From: Helicobacter pylori | GTDB taxonomy: Bacteria; Campylobacterota; Campylobacteria; Campylobacterales; Helicobacteraceae | Length of the DNA: 64,000 bases | Direction of reading: 5' to 3' | Assembly: GCF_030323545.1 (NCBI RefSeq) | Contig: NZ_CP122954.1 | Coordinates: forward strand, 1,364,001-1,428,000 | Shown: positions 40,154-49,410 of the stretch, piece by piece | How positions within the stretch are numbered: position 1 is the stretch's first letter | Layout of the letters: each line of letters starts with the position of its first letter | Translations under genes and position numbers: made by a program | Notes under the pieces: generated by a model | Databases searched by the model: none | What the model was told of the DNA's origin: nothing | The model's input: only the letters and a program-made list of their open reading frames with translations

Positions 40154-41275
40154 ATGGAATCAGTAAAAATAGGAAAAACAAATAAAGTTAGCAAGAACAC
40201 AGAGATGGCTAACACAAAGACAAGTAAAGAGACTCATTTTAAACAAGTGAGCACCATTACAAATACACTCCGATCAATTGGTGGGATTTTTACAAAAATT
40301 GTAAAGAAAGTCAGAGAGCTTTTCAAAAAACACCCCAAGAAAAGCAATGTGGCGTTAGTAGTATTAACCCATGTTGCATGCAAGAGAGCAAAAGAATTAG
40401 ACGATAAAGTCCAAGATAAATCCAAACAAACTGAAAAAGAAAATCAAATCAATTGGTGGAAATATTCAGGATTAACCATAGCGACAAGTTTATTGTTAGC
40501 CGCTTGTAATGCTGGTGATATTGATAAACAAATAGAACTAGAACAAGAAAGACAGAAAACAAACAAGAGTGGGATAGAGTTAGAACAAGAAAGGCAAAAG
40601 ACAAATAAGAGTGAGATAGAGTTAGAACAAGAAAGACAGAAAACAAACAAGAGTGGGATAGAACTCGCTAATAGTCAAATAAAAGCAGAACAAGAAAAAC
40701 AAAAGACAAGCAATACACAGAAAGATTTGGTTGAAAAAGCAGAACAAAATTGCCAAGAAAATCATAGTCAATTCTTTATTAAAAAATTAGGGATTAAGGG
40801 TGGTATTGCTATAGAAATAGAAGCTGAATGCAAAACCCCTAAACCTACAAAAACCAATCAAACCCCTAAAGAGCCAAAACACCTTCCAAACTCCAAACAA
40901 CCCCGCTCTCAAAGAGGATCAAAAGCGCAAGAGCTTGTAGCTTATTTGCAAAAAGAATTAGAATCTCTGCCCTATTCACAAAAAGCTATCGCTAAACAAG
41001 TGGATTTTTATAAACCAAGTTCTATCGCCTATTTAGAACTAGATCCTAGAGATTTTAAGGTTACAGAAGAATGGCAAAACGAAAATCTAAAAATACGCTC
41101 TAAAGCTCAAGCTAAAATGCTTGAAATGAGAAAAACACAAGCCAACCTTTCAACCTCTCAAAGCCTTTTGTTCGTTCAAAAAATATTTGCTGATGTCAAT
41201 AAAGAAATAAAAGTAGTTGCTAATACCGAGAAAAAAGCAGAAAAAGCGGGTTATGGCTATAGTAAAAGGATGTAG
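40154..41275 (+). CDS. DUF874-family protein with lipoprotein-like segment and coiled-coil repeats
   Basis: 373 aa, Helicobacter-specific DUF874. Order: Lys/Thr-rich N terminus, a conserved helical region (RSIGGIFTKIVKKVRELFKKH), an internal hydrophobic stretch (YSGLTIATSLLLAACNAGD) that resembles a lipobox, then tandem 14-aa coiled-coil repeats (ELEQERQKTNKS), a Pro/Lys linker and a C-terminal domain (AYLQKELESLPYSQKAIAKQ). The hydrophobic part begins near residue 110, too far in for a usual signal peptide. Start ATG at 40154 lies six bases after AAAGG. HP0118-HP0120 region by order; function unknown. Confidence 0.85.
   Translation: MESVKIGKTNKVSKNTEMANTKTSKETHFKQVSTITNTLRSIGGIFTKIVKKVRELFKKHPKKSNVALVVLTHVACKRAKELDDKVQDKSKQTEKENQINWWKYSGLTIATSLLLAACNAGDIDKQIELEQERQKTNKSGIELEQERQKTNKSEIELEQERQKTNKSGIELANSQIKAEQEKQKTSNTQKDLVEKAEQNCQENHSQFFIKKLGIKGGIAIEIEAECKTPKPTKTNQTPKEPKHLPNSKQPRSQRGSKAQELVAYLQKELESLPYSQKAIAKQVDFYKPSSIAYLELDPRDFKVTEEWQNENLKIRSKAQAKMLEMRKTQANLSTSQSLLFVQKIFADVNKEIKVVANTEKKAEKAGYGYSKRM
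40532..40657 (+). repeat. Three tandem 42-bp repeats in the DUF874 gene
   Basis: Three consecutive near-identical 42-bp units (40532, 40574, 40616), each encoding IELEQERQKTNKSG or a one-residue variant, with a degenerate fourth unit after. Unit length is 14 codons, two coiled-coil heptads, so copy-number change keeps both frame and heptad phase. Confidence 0.92.
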
Positions 41276-41297
41276 CGCTTAAAAACATTAAGTTTTT

Positions 41298-41328
41298 AAT
41301 GATCTGTCGGCTTTTGAGATCATTTTTT
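41298..41328 (+). terminator. Rho-independent terminator of the DUF874 gene
   Basis: AATGATCT (41298-41305) and AGATCATT (41317-41324) form an 8-bp stem with an 11-nt loop followed by T residues to 41328. It lies about 25 bp after the stop codon. Confidence 0.75.
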
Positions 41329-41419
41329 ATGGTGGCGTTATTTGGTAATAAAAGAGATCCTTATTTAAAAGCTTAAGCTATCCCTAAAGTAAGGTAAAAC
41401 TATGGGTTACCAATGGAGG

Positions 41420-42346
41420 TTAAAACGTGCAATAAAACTCCAAAGAGCCGACTTTTTTAATCGTAATTTGCTTATGGTTTAATAAAGTTTCTAAATGCTT
41501 AAAGGTGTTAGGATCTAGTATTAGGGGGGCTTCTTCTGCACTTAAAGGGCGCCTAGAAATTAAAGCGAGCAATTCGTCTATACCGCAAGAAATCAATTTT
41601 TTGGCTTGAGTAATGGATCGTTTAGGCAAACTCACGCAAAGCCCTTCAAAAAACAAAGAGCATTTTAACAATTCATCTTCGCTTAATTTAGGGGCTTTAA
41701 AGCTTGAGGGTCTGTCTATGGTGCTTAAATCCACTCTGGCTATATTGATTTGTTTTAAAAATTCAGCGATGAGCTTTAAGTTGTTCGCGCTATCATTCAC
41801 GCCCTTAACCAACAGCACTTCAGCCACCAGTTGCCCTTGATAGATTTGAGAAAAGCTCAAAATCCCCTCTAAAATCTTGTTAATGTCTTTGGAATAAGGC
41901 TTATCCACTCTTTCAAAGGCTTTCAAATCAATAGCATCTAAAGAAAATTTAACGATGTCAAATTCCTTTAAGGCTTGCTGGACTTTTGGCTCATAAAAGA
42001 GCGAGCCATTGCTTAAAATCAAAGTTTTAACGCCCTTTAAAAAAGGCTTGATACTTTGGATAAGCTCTAATAAATGAGGGTATAGCGTGGGTTCGCCATT
42101 AGCGGTAATGGTTAAAACATCAATGGGGGTAGCAAGGTTGTTTAGGGCGTTTTGAATGGCGTTAATCAAGGTTTCTACTTTTATCACTTCTTCCATGCAC
42201 TCAATGGGCTTGGCTTTACCCAACTCGCAATAAATGCAATTGTAATTGCATTGTTTTTTAGAGGGCGATAGATCCACGCCCAAAGACTTCCCAAAACGCC
42301 TAGATAAAATGGGTCCAAAAACGATAGGCAGATTTTCTTTAGCCAT
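41420..42346 (-). CDS. Radical SAM protein (HP0117 type)
   Basis: About 308 aa. The cluster motif CNYNCIYCELG (CxxxCxxC) near residue 33 and the following GEPTLYPHL segment mark a radical SAM enzyme of the MoaA/NifB-like, Elp3-unrelated 'DUF2' class (COG0731-type). Substrate unknown. The C-terminal part may be a winged-helix-like extension (SAEEAPLILDPNTFKHLETLL). Start ATG overlaps topA; GAGGA is five bases before the second ATG, which I choose. Confidence 0.85.
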   Translation of the reverse strand: MAKENLPIVFGPILSRRFGKSLGVDLSPSKKQCNYNCIYCELGKAKPIECMEEVIKVETLINAIQNALNNLATPIDVLTITANGEPTLYPHLLELIQSIKPFLKGVKTLILSNGSLFYEPKVQQALKEFDIVKFSLDAIDLKAFERVDKPYSKDINKILEGILSFSQIYQGQLVAEVLLVKGVNDSANNLKLIAEFLKQINIARVDLSTIDRPSSFKAPKLSEDELLKCSLFFEGLCVSLPKRSITQAKKLISCGIDELLALISRRPLSAEEAPLILDPNTFKHLETLLNHKQITIKKVGSLEFYCTF

Positions 42347-44549
42347 CATCTTCCTCTAAAAACACGCGCTCTTTGCATTTAATGCATTCATGCGCCTTTT
42401 TTTTGCGATAGATTCTTTCACTCATTAAATAATGGCATTTCTCGCAACGCTTATTGATGGGCTTATGGTTGGATAAAAAATGGCATTTAGGGTAATTGTT
42501 GCAGCCATAAAACGAGCCTTTCTTGCTCCTTTTTAAGGCAATATCCCCCCCACATTCTGGGCATTTCACGCCTTCTATTACTTCTTTTGCGTTAGGGGTG
42601 TTTTTTAACGATTTGGTGTTTTTGCATTCAGGGTAGTTGTTGCAAGCCAAAAACGCCCCGTTTCTGCTGAATTTTTGCACCATTTCCCCTCCGCATTTTT
42701 CGCACAATTCTTGATTGGCTCCATCATTGGCGTTTTCAGTTTGTTTGACATATTTGCATTTAGGGTAATTGTTGCAAGCGATAAACTCCCCATAACGGCT
42801 ATTTTTTTTGACCAATTCCCCACCGCATTTAGGGCATGATTGGCCGGTTTTTTCATGCACTTTTTGAGAGATGATGTTCTTTTTCCCGGCTTCAATTTTA
42901 TCCATAAAAGGGTAGTAAAAGTCCTTTAAGACTTGCTGGTAGTCGGCTTTATTTTGAGCGATATTGTCCAGTTCCTCTTCTAAAGAAGCGCTGAATTTGG
43001 AATCCACGATTTCTTCAAAATGCTTTTCTAAAATTTCTATCACCTTAAACGCGCTCTCTAAAGCGCTGATCTGCTTTTTTTCTACCTTAATATAGTCTCT
43101 GTTTTGCAAAAGGGAAATCGTTGGGGCGTAGGTGCTAGGTCTGCCTATGCCTAAACTTTCTAAAACTTTAATCAAGCTCGCTTCTGAATAGCGCGCTGGA
43201 GGTTCTGTAACATGGGCGTTGCTCTCTAGTTTTTCTAATTTAATGGGGTTATTTTCTTTCAAATTGGGGAGCAATTTGTCCTTATCGTCATTGCCTAAAA
43301 TTTTATAATAGCCATCAAAAAGGAGTTTTCTGCCACTCGCTTTAAACTCGCCTTTTTCGCAAGCCACAACCACGCTTTGGCTTTCAAAAAGAGCGTCTTG
43401 CATTTGAGAAGCTAAGAAGCGTTTGTAAATTAAAGTATAGAGCTTTAATTCTTCAGGCTTAAGATAGTCTTTTAAAGCGTTTGGCTCTAAAATAATAGAA
43501 GTGGGCCTGATCGCTTCATGGGCTTCTTGGGCGTTTTTATTCTTGCTGGAATAGACTTTGGCTTTAGGGGGTAAGTAGTCTTTGCCGTAGTCTTTTAAGA
43601 TCTTATTCCTCGCTTCTTCTAAAGCTTCTTTAGCGATATTCAAGCTATCGGTCCTCATGTAAGTGATCACCCCCATAACCCCTTGCGGGGTGGCTACGCC
43701 CTCATACAATTTTTGAGCGATACTCATGGTTTTTGTGGGCGAAAAGCCTAAAAGACTGGAAGCGCTTTGCTGTAAAGTAGAAGTCATGAAAGGGGGCGGT
43801 GTGGGGGATTTTTTAGATTTTTTAACGATACTGGAAATAGCGTAGCTTTCTTTTTCTAATTCGTTTTTAATCTCTTGAGCTTTTTTTTCATCAATGAGTT
43901 CTTGGGCTTTGAGTTTGTTGCCTTTATAACTAATGAGTTGCGCTTCTAAATGCGACTCAAAATAAGCGTCTAGCGTGAAGTAGGTTAAAGGCTTAAAGGC
44001 TTTGATCTCCCTTTCTTTATCAACCACAAGCTTTAAAGCGGCGCTTTGCACCCGCCCAGCGCTCAAACCTTTAATGATTTTTGATGAAATCAACGAGCTG
44101 AGCTTAAAGCCCACGATCCGATCTAAAAAGCGTCTGGCTTGTTGGGCATTGACCTTAGACATGTCAATTTGTCGTGGGGTTTTTAGAGCGTTTAAAATCG
44201 CATTTTGCGTGATCTCATGAAAAACAATCCTAGGATAGCTCTCCAATTTCCCCCCAATCAAGCATGCCACATGATAGCCTATCGCTTCCCCTTCTCTGTC
44301 TTCATCGGTAGCGATGTAGGTGGTAGATGCCTTTTTAGAAAGCTCTATGATCTGTTTGACAAGCTCTTTATGGTCTTTATCCACGACATAATTAGGAGTA
44401 AAGCCGGTTTCATCAATCTTAATGCCTAAAGCGAATTTGGATAAATCCCTAACATGCCCTTTAGAGGCAATGACTTCATAATTTTTATCCAAAAAATTTT
44501 TAATGGTTTTGGCTTTTGCTGGGGATTCTACGATAATAAGGTGCTTCAT
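42339..44549 (-). CDS. topA: DNA topoisomerase I
   Basis: 736 aa type IA enzyme that relaxes negative supercoils. Toprim domain (LIIVESPAKAKTI; TDEDREGEAIGYHV), the catalytic Tyr in YMRTDS near residue 300, RYSEASLIKVLESLGIGRPSTYAP, and four C-terminal zinc ribbons of the Cys4 type between about residues 570 and 730 (CPKCGG, CEKCGG, CPECGG, CEKCHY starts). Supercoiling levels influence flagellar and other promoters in H. pylori; flaB follows divergently. HP0116 by order. Confidence 0.97.
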   Translation of the reverse strand: MKHLIIVESPAKAKTIKNFLDKNYEVIASKGHVRDLSKFALGIKIDETGFTPNYVVDKDHKELVKQIIELSKKASTTYIATDEDREGEAIGYHVACLIGGKLESYPRIVFHEITQNAILNALKTPRQIDMSKVNAQQARRFLDRIVGFKLSSLISSKIIKGLSAGRVQSAALKLVVDKEREIKAFKPLTYFTLDAYFESHLEAQLISYKGNKLKAQELIDEKKAQEIKNELEKESYAISSIVKKSKKSPTPPPFMTSTLQQSASSLLGFSPTKTMSIAQKLYEGVATPQGVMGVITYMRTDSLNIAKEALEEARNKILKDYGKDYLPPKAKVYSSKNKNAQEAHEAIRPTSIILEPNALKDYLKPEELKLYTLIYKRFLASQMQDALFESQSVVVACEKGEFKASGRKLLFDGYYKILGNDDKDKLLPNLKENNPIKLEKLESNAHVTEPPARYSEASLIKVLESLGIGRPSTYAPTISLLQNRDYIKVEKKQISALESAFKVIEILEKHFEEIVDSKFSASLEEELDNIAQNKADYQQVLKDFYYPFMDKIEAGKKNIISQKVHEKTGQSCPKCGGELVKKNSRYGEFIACNNYPKCKYVKQTENANDGANQELCEKCGGEMVQKFSRNGAFLACNNYPECKNTKSLKNTPNAKEVIEGVKCPECGGDIALKRSKKGSFYGCNNYPKCHFLSNHKPINKRCEKCHYLMSERIYRKKKAHECIKCKERVFLEEDDG

Positions 44550-44662
44550 TGAACGCCTTTAATGAAATGTTTATACCTATTAGGAATGATTGTAGCATAG
44601 AATTTTGACTGAACGCCCTATTAAACCATAAAAACGATAACAGCACTAAAAATCAAAGAGTT

Positions 44663-44676
44663 GGAACACCCTTTGC
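44663..44676 (+). promoter_or_regulatory. Sigma54 (RpoN) promoter of flaB
   Basis: TTGGAACACCCTTTGCTT carries the invariant GG (44663) and GC (44675) with ten bases between, the -24/-12 spacing required by RpoN. The implied start near 44687 leaves a leader of about 27 nt. Class 2 flagellar genes of H. pylori depend on RpoN and FlgR. Confidence 0.95.
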
Positions 44677-44713
44677 TTGACTAACAGCAAATATCTATGC
44701 AAAGGATGCAAAC

Positions 44714-46258
44714 ATGAGTTTTAGGATAAATACCAATATCGCCGCTTTAACTTCTCATGCGGTAGGGGTTCAAAACAACAGAGACCTTTCAAGCTCGCTT
44801 GAAAAGTTAAGCTCAGGGCTTAGGATCAATAAAGCCGCTGATGATTCTAGCGGGATGGCGATCGCTGATAGCTTAAGGAGTCAAAGCGCGAATTTGGGTC
44901 AAGCGATCCGCAACGCTAATGACGCTATTGGTATGGTTCAAACCGCTGATAAAGCGATGGATGAGCAAATCAAAATCTTAGACACCATTAAAACCAAAGC
45001 CGTTCAAGCCGCTCAAGATGGGCAAACTTTAGAAAGCCGAAGAGCGCTCCAAAGCGATATTCAAAGGTTGTTAGAAGAACTAGACAATATCGCTAACACC
45101 ACAAGCTTTAACGGCCAACAAATGCTTTCAGGAAGTTTTTCTAACAAAGAATTTCAAATTGGTGCGTATTCTAACACCACAGTTAAAGCGTCCATTGGCT
45201 CAACGAGCTCAGATAAGATTGGGCATGTGCGCATGGAAACCTCTTCTTTTAGCGGTGCAGGCATGCTCGCTAGCGCGGCGGCACAAAACTTGACTGAAGT
45301 GGGATTGAATTTCAAACAAGTCAATGGCGTGAATGATTACAAGATTGAAACCGTGCGCATTTCTACAAGCGCTGGCACTGGGATCGGAGCGTTAAGCGAA
45401 ATCATCAATCGTTTCTCTAACACTTTAGGCGTTAGGGCTTCTTATAATGTCATGGCTACCGGTGGCACTCCTGTGCAATCAGGAACCGTGAAAGATCTTA
45501 CCATTAATGGCGTAGAAATTGGGACCGTGAATGATGTGCATAAAAACGACGCTGACGGGAGGTTGATTAATGCGATCAACTCCGTCAAGGACCGCACCGG
45601 CGTGGAAGCGAGCTTGGATATTCAAGGGCGCATTAATTTACACTCCATTGACGGGCGCGCGATTTCTGTGCATGCAACGAGCGCGAGCGGTCAGGTTTTT
45701 GGGGGAGGGAATTTTGCAGGGATTTCTGGGACACAGCATGCGGTGATTGGGCGCTTAACCTTGACCAGAACCGACGCTAGAGACATCATTGTGAGCGGTG
45801 TGAATTTTAGCCATGTAGGCTTGCATTCCGCTCAAGGGGTGGCAGAATACACCGTGAATTTGAGAGCGGTTAGGGGCATTTTTGATGCGAATGTGGCTTC
45901 AGCAGCCGGAGCGAACGCTAATGGTGCGCAAGCTGAGACCAATTCTCAAGGCATAGGGGCTGGGGTAACAAGCCTTAAAGGGGCGATGATTGTGATGGAT
46001 ATGGCAGATTCTGCGCGCACGCAATTAGACAAGATCCGATCTGATATGGGTTCGGTGCAAATGGAATTGGTTACAACCATTAATAATATTTCTGTAACCC
46101 AAGTGAATGTTAAAGCGGCTGAATCTCAAATCAGAGATGTGGATTTTGCTGAAGAGAGCGCAAACTTTTCTAAATACAATATTTTGGCGCAAAGCGGGAG
46201 TTTTGCTATGGCGCAAGCGAATGCGGTGCAACAAAATGTCTTAAGGCTTTTACAATAA
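44714..46258 (+). CDS. flaB: Minor flagellin FlaB
   Basis: 514 aa. The conserved D0/D1 ends are plain ([41 protein letters not shown]; ending [13 protein letters not shown]). FlaB forms the hook-proximal part of the filament; the middle domain is the variable, pseudaminic acid-modified part. RpoN promoter upstream, terminator downstream. It is monocistronic by these marks. HP0115 by order. Confidence 0.98.
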   Translation: MSFRINTNIAALTSHAVGVQNNRDLSSSLEKLSSGLRINKAADDSSGMAIADSLRSQSANLGQAIRNANDAIGMVQTADKAMDEQIKILDTIKTKAVQAAQDGQTLESRRALQSDIQRLLEELDNIANTTSFNGQQMLSGSFSNKEFQIGAYSNTTVKASIGSTSSDKIGHVRMETSSFSGAGMLASAAAQNLTEVGLNFKQVNGVNDYKIETVRISTSAGTGIGALSEIINRFSNTLGVRASYNVMATGGTPVQSGTVKDLTINGVEIGTVNDVHKNDADGRLINAINSVKDRTGVEASLDIQGRINLHSIDGRAISVHATSASGQVFGGGNFAGISGTQHAVIGRLTLTRTDARDIIVSGVNFSHVGLHSAQGVAEYTVNLRAVRGIFDANVASAAGANANGAQAETNSQGIGAGVTSLKGAMIVMDMADSARTQLDKIRSDMGSVQMELVTTINNISVTQVNVKAAESQIRDVDFAEESANFSKYNILAQSGSFAMAQANAVQQNVLRLLQ

Positions 46259-46260
46259 CA

Positions 46261-46292
46261 GCCCTTGATTTAAGGGGGCGTTAGTCTTTTTT
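46261..46292 (+). terminator. Rho-independent terminator of flaB
   Basis: GCCCTT-loop-AAGGGGGC (46261-46279) then a T-rich run (TCTTTTTT) ending about 46292. Confidence 0.7.
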
Positions 46293-46318
46293 ATAAGTTA
46301 TTTTTATAAGTTAAAATA

Positions 46319-48202
46319 ATGGATATTTATCAAAAAAACTTACAAGCTCTTTTCAAAAAAGACCCTCTTTTGTTCGCAAAGCTCAAAGCCGTTAAAGAAA
46401 ACAAAAAATACGAAGTGTTTTTAGGGAATGATAGCGCGAATTTCAACCTCTTAGATAAAGAAACAAACACGCCCTTATTTGAAAAAAGCCCGCTAGATTC
46501 AAGCTTAGAGTTATACAAAAATAGCGAAATTTACATGCTTTATCCTTATTTGTATTATTTTGGCTTGGGTAATGGGGTGTTTTACCGCTTGCTTTTAGGC
46601 AATGGCAATTTAAAACGCTTGGTGGTCATTGAGCCTGAAATAGAAATTATTTTCATCGTGCTGAATCTCTTGGATTTTTCCACTGAGATTTTAGGAAATC
46701 GTTTGATTTTATTGCATGCGGATTTTTGCAATTACAACATGATCGCTTCGTTGTTTGATATGGATAAAAAGTCTCGTTTATACGCAAGAATGTATGATTT
46801 AAAACTTTTTAACGCTTATTATGAACAATACTCTAGTCAAATGATAGAAATCAACCAGCATTTCACGCGTGCTTTAGAGCATGGCGCTATTAGCGTAGGC
46901 AATGACGCTAAAGACGCGCTCATAGGCATCAAACAGCATGCCGCTAATTTGCCTGAAGTCATCAAAAGCCCTAGTTTAGTGGATTTTGTGAGCGCTTTAA
47001 AAAACAGAGACACCGCTATCATTGTCTCAACCGGGCCCAGTTTGAACAAGCAACTCCCCCTTTTAAAAGAAATCGCTCCTTACGCGACGCTTTTTTGCAT
47101 AGACGCTTCTTTCCCTATTTTGGCTAAAGCCGGTATCAAGCCTGATATTGTGCTGTCTTTAGAAAGGGTGGATTTAACGGCGAAATTCTACGAAGAAACC
47201 CCCTTAGATTTTCAAGAAGGCGTTATTTTTGCTCTGACTTCCATTGTGCATAAACGATTGATTCAAGCGATTAAAAAGGGGGTTAAGCAATTCAGTTTCC
47301 GCCCCTTTGGTTATACCAACCTTTTTGATTTGCACCAGTATGGTTATGTGGGCATAGGCATGAGCGCAGCGAACATGGCGTATGAATTAGTAGTGCATTC
47401 TCGTTTCAAAAGATGCGTGTTTATTGGGCAGGATTTGAGCTTTTCACAAAGCGGTAACAGCCACGCTAGTGGGGCGATTTATGGCGATAAAGAGATCAAG
47501 CCTAAAAAAGATAAAGATAAGATTTTTATAGAAAAATACGGGGGTAATGGGGAAGTAGAAACCACTTTAGTGTGGAAACTTTTCTTAGAATTTTTTGAAA
47601 AAGATATTTTCAACACGCCCTATAAATTAGAAGTCATTAACGCTACTGAAGGGGGGGCTAGGATTAAAGGGACTAAAGAAATGCCTTTTAAAGAAGTGTG
47701 CGAAAAAATAGACAAATCCAAGCCAAAGTCTCCTATCAATTTGATTTATCCCACTCAATCAGAACAGGCTAAAAATTTAAAGATCGCTAAACAAAAATGC
47801 GAAGAGATCATCAAATACGCCAATGAGAAAAAAACTCAAGTTGAAGAAGTGTTTTTAAAAGTGGCGCCATTTTTAGAAGAAGTGGAAAAGCTTCATGAAG
47901 AAAAAAAATTAGAAGAGCTGGATTTTAAAAAATTAGAAAATTTGAGTGCTGAAATTGATAATATTAAAGAGCTTTTTGACGACAAACAATTCAATTCGTA
48001 TTTTATGGATGCGATACAATCTTACATCTTCCACCAGGAATTGCATATCGCTGAAATCGTGTGTAAAAAAACGAATAATGAAGACGAATTAAGGGCTAAG
48101 CAATTGGAATACATTTACGCGCACAAATACTGGCTCTTTAGTTTAGCGGGTGGGATGGACTGCGTGATAGAAGCGATCAAAATGGCTTTGAAAGAATGGT
48201 AA
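46319..48202 (+). CDS. Maf-family motility accessory protein (putative flagellin glycosyltransferase)
   Basis: 627 aa DUF115/Maf homologue. The central DUF115 part shows AIIVSTGPSLNKQLPLLKE, KPDIVLSLERVD-like, GVKQFSFRPFG and IGQDLSFSQSGNSHASGA. Maf proteins transfer nonulosonic acids such as pseudaminic acid to flagellin in Campylobacter and Aeromonas; placement directly after flaB supports that job here. The C terminus is helical. HP0114 by order; called Maf1-like from memory. Confidence 0.88.
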   Translation: MDIYQKNLQALFKKDPLLFAKLKAVKENKKYEVFLGNDSANFNLLDKETNTPLFEKSPLDSSLELYKNSEIYMLYPYLYYFGLGNGVFYRLLLGNGNLKRLVVIEPEIEIIFIVLNLLDFSTEILGNRLILLHADFCNYNMIASLFDMDKKSRLYARMYDLKLFNAYYEQYSSQMIEINQHFTRALEHGAISVGNDAKDALIGIKQHAANLPEVIKSPSLVDFVSALKNRDTAIIVSTGPSLNKQLPLLKEIAPYATLFCIDASFPILAKAGIKPDIVLSLERVDLTAKFYEETPLDFQEGVIFALTSIVHKRLIQAIKKGVKQFSFRPFGYTNLFDLHQYGYVGIGMSAANMAYELVVHSRFKRCVFIGQDLSFSQSGNSHASGAIYGDKEIKPKKDKDKIFIEKYGGNGEVETTLVWKLFLEFFEKDIFNTPYKLEVINATEGGARIKGTKEMPFKEVCEKIDKSKPKSPINLIYPTQSEQAKNLKIAKQKCEEIIKYANEKKTQVEEVFLKVAPFLEEVEKLHEEKKLEELDFKKLENLSAEIDNIKELFDDKQFNSYFMDAIQSYIFHQELHIAEIVCKKTNNEDELRAKQLEYIYAHKYWLFSLAGGMDCVIEAIKMALKEW

Positions 48203-48211
48203 AACCCCTTT

Positions 48212-48508
48212 TTAAGCGTATGTGTCTAGGCTGGAATAAATTTCAGGGATATTTTCACCATCAACAAGATTTTTCTCAACTTGGGATCTATCTTTAATCT
48301 CGCCGTCGTTATTGATAGCGTTTAAAGCTTGTAACCTGTCAAAATCAGGGGCGTTTGGCGCATTATCTTGGCTGAAACCATCTTGAATATTGCTTTGTTG
48401 TAAATTTTGCTCTGCTTGATTCCTGTCTTTTATGGTTGCGTCATTATTGATGTTGTTCAAGGTTTGGAGCTGTGTGAAATTAGGGGTGTAATGGGTGTTG
48501 ATGGTCAT
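48212..48508 (-). CDS. 98-aa hypothetical protein with internal duplication
   Basis: Two similar halves: LQTLNNINNDATIKDRNQAEQNL near residue 17 and LQALNAINNDGEIKDRSQVEKNL near residue 57. No signal peptide or membrane helix; hydrophilic, Asn/Gln/Asp-rich. Convergent with the Maf-like gene (10-bp gap). AAAGGA precedes the ATG. HP0113 by order; function unknown. Confidence 0.75.
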   Translation of the reverse strand: MTINTHYTPNFTQLQTLNNINNDATIKDRNQAEQNLQQSNIQDGFSQDNAPNAPDFDRLQALNAINNDGEIKDRSQVEKNLVDGENIPEIYSSLDTYA

Positions 48509-48528
48509 GTTTTATCCTTTTTAGCTTT

Positions 48529-49167
48529 TTACACGTTCAATCGTGGATCATCATTATAGCAATAATCCATTAAATCGCCCAATCGTAAAACCTTGCATGA
48601 GTTTTCAATCAAATCAAAAACTTCCATGAGTTTAGAAAGCTCTCTGTGGTAGGCAAAAATCCCACACCCCTTAATGAAAACAAAATATTTTTTGCTCTCT
48701 TGCAGTTGGCGTAGAATTTCTGTATCCGCTCTTTCTTGCCAGCTGTCATAGTCTTTGGGGTTAAAAATGGAAATTTCTTCGCCCAAAGAACGATACCCTA
48801 AATAATCTCTAGGGAGCAATCGGTTGTGGCGCAAGGAATACGCCAAACTATAAGGAGGGCGTGCGTAAGCGATGAATTTAGCGTCCAAAAACTCCCTATA
48901 CACGCTCGCATGAATGGGCGAATCCTGGCTCGCTTCTTTCCAGCGGTAATCTATCTTGTCATGCAAAACCAGTAAGGTGTTTTCATTCAATTGATCAAAA
49001 ACAGCGTTTCTTTTGTTGATCACAAATTGATTTGTGCCAATGCGCGCTGAAATAGAGCCTTGATAAAGCCCAAAAAAACCCTTTCTAAACATGGATAATG
49101 AAATGCTTTTGAGCGAATGAATCAGATTGCTGTCAATGCCTCTTGTATGTGTGTTCATGTTTATCAT
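48529..49167 (-). CDS. Class II aldolase/adducin-fold protein lacking metal-site histidines
   Basis: 212 aa. The fold is suggested by SLSMFRKGFFGLYQGSISARIG (aldolase GNxSxR region), AKFIAYARPPYSLAYS (position of the HTHSPYA metal motif) and FVFIKGCGIFAYHRE (position of HHGxxA). All three zinc-binding His positions are replaced (Y/A/R and K/G), so aldolase chemistry is unlikely. The start codon has no strong Shine-Dalgarno; the ATG three codons later is also possible. HP0112 by order. Confidence 0.75.
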   Translation of the reverse strand: MINMNTHTRGIDSNLIHSLKSISLSMFRKGFFGLYQGSISARIGTNQFVINKRNAVFDQLNENTLLVLHDKIDYRWKEASQDSPIHASVYREFLDAKFIAYARPPYSLAYSLRHNRLLPRDYLGYRSLGEEISIFNPKDYDSWQERADTEILRQLQESKKYFVFIKGCGIFAYHRELSKLMEVFDLIENSCKVLRLGDLMDYCYNDDPRLNV

Positions 49168-49263
49168 GATAACAAGTTTTTTTTAATAAAAGGTATTGGT
49201 TTCCTAACAGATCTAAATTAAATCAACTCTATAAAAAATCCTAATTTAATGCTAGTAAATAAA

Positions 49264-49282
49264 TTTAGTGATATAGACTAAA
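49264..49282. promoter_or_regulatory. HspR (HAIR-like) operator candidate upstream of hrcA
   Basis: Inverted repeat TTTAGT-N7-ACTAAA (49264-49269 and 49277-49282) has the 7-base spacer of HspR HAIR sites (CTTGAGT-N7-ACTCAAG). It lies about 70-90 bp before the hrcA -10. HspR and HrcA jointly repress this operon in H. pylori (established knowledge). Confidence 0.6.
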
Positions 49283-49306
49283 CTTTAAAGAAAAATCGGG
49301 TAATTT

Positions 49307-49333
49307 TTATCACTTTTTTAAAACAAGTGATAG
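49307..49333. promoter_or_regulatory. HrcA (CIRCE-like) operator upstream of hrcA
   Basis: Inverted repeat TTATCACTT-N9-AAGTGATAG has the length and 9-base spacer of CIRCE (TTAGCACTC-N9-GAGTGCTAA). It ends 19 bp before the -10 element, so bound HrcA would cover the -35 area. Autorepression of hrcA is expected. Confidence 0.8.
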
Positions 49334-49351
49334 ATTATTAACTTTTTATGC

Positions 49352-49357
49352 TATAAT
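49352..49357 (+). promoter_or_regulatory. -10 element TATAAT of the hrcA-grpE-dnaK operon
   Basis: TATAAT in ATGCTATAATGCG; the implied start is near 49364. The 243-bp gap upstream of hrcA holds this promoter and both heat-shock operators. Confidence 0.8.
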
Positions 49358-49410
49358 GCGAGGGTTCTTTCATCAAGAATGGTGATTGACGAGATTTTTC
49401 AAATCAAATA

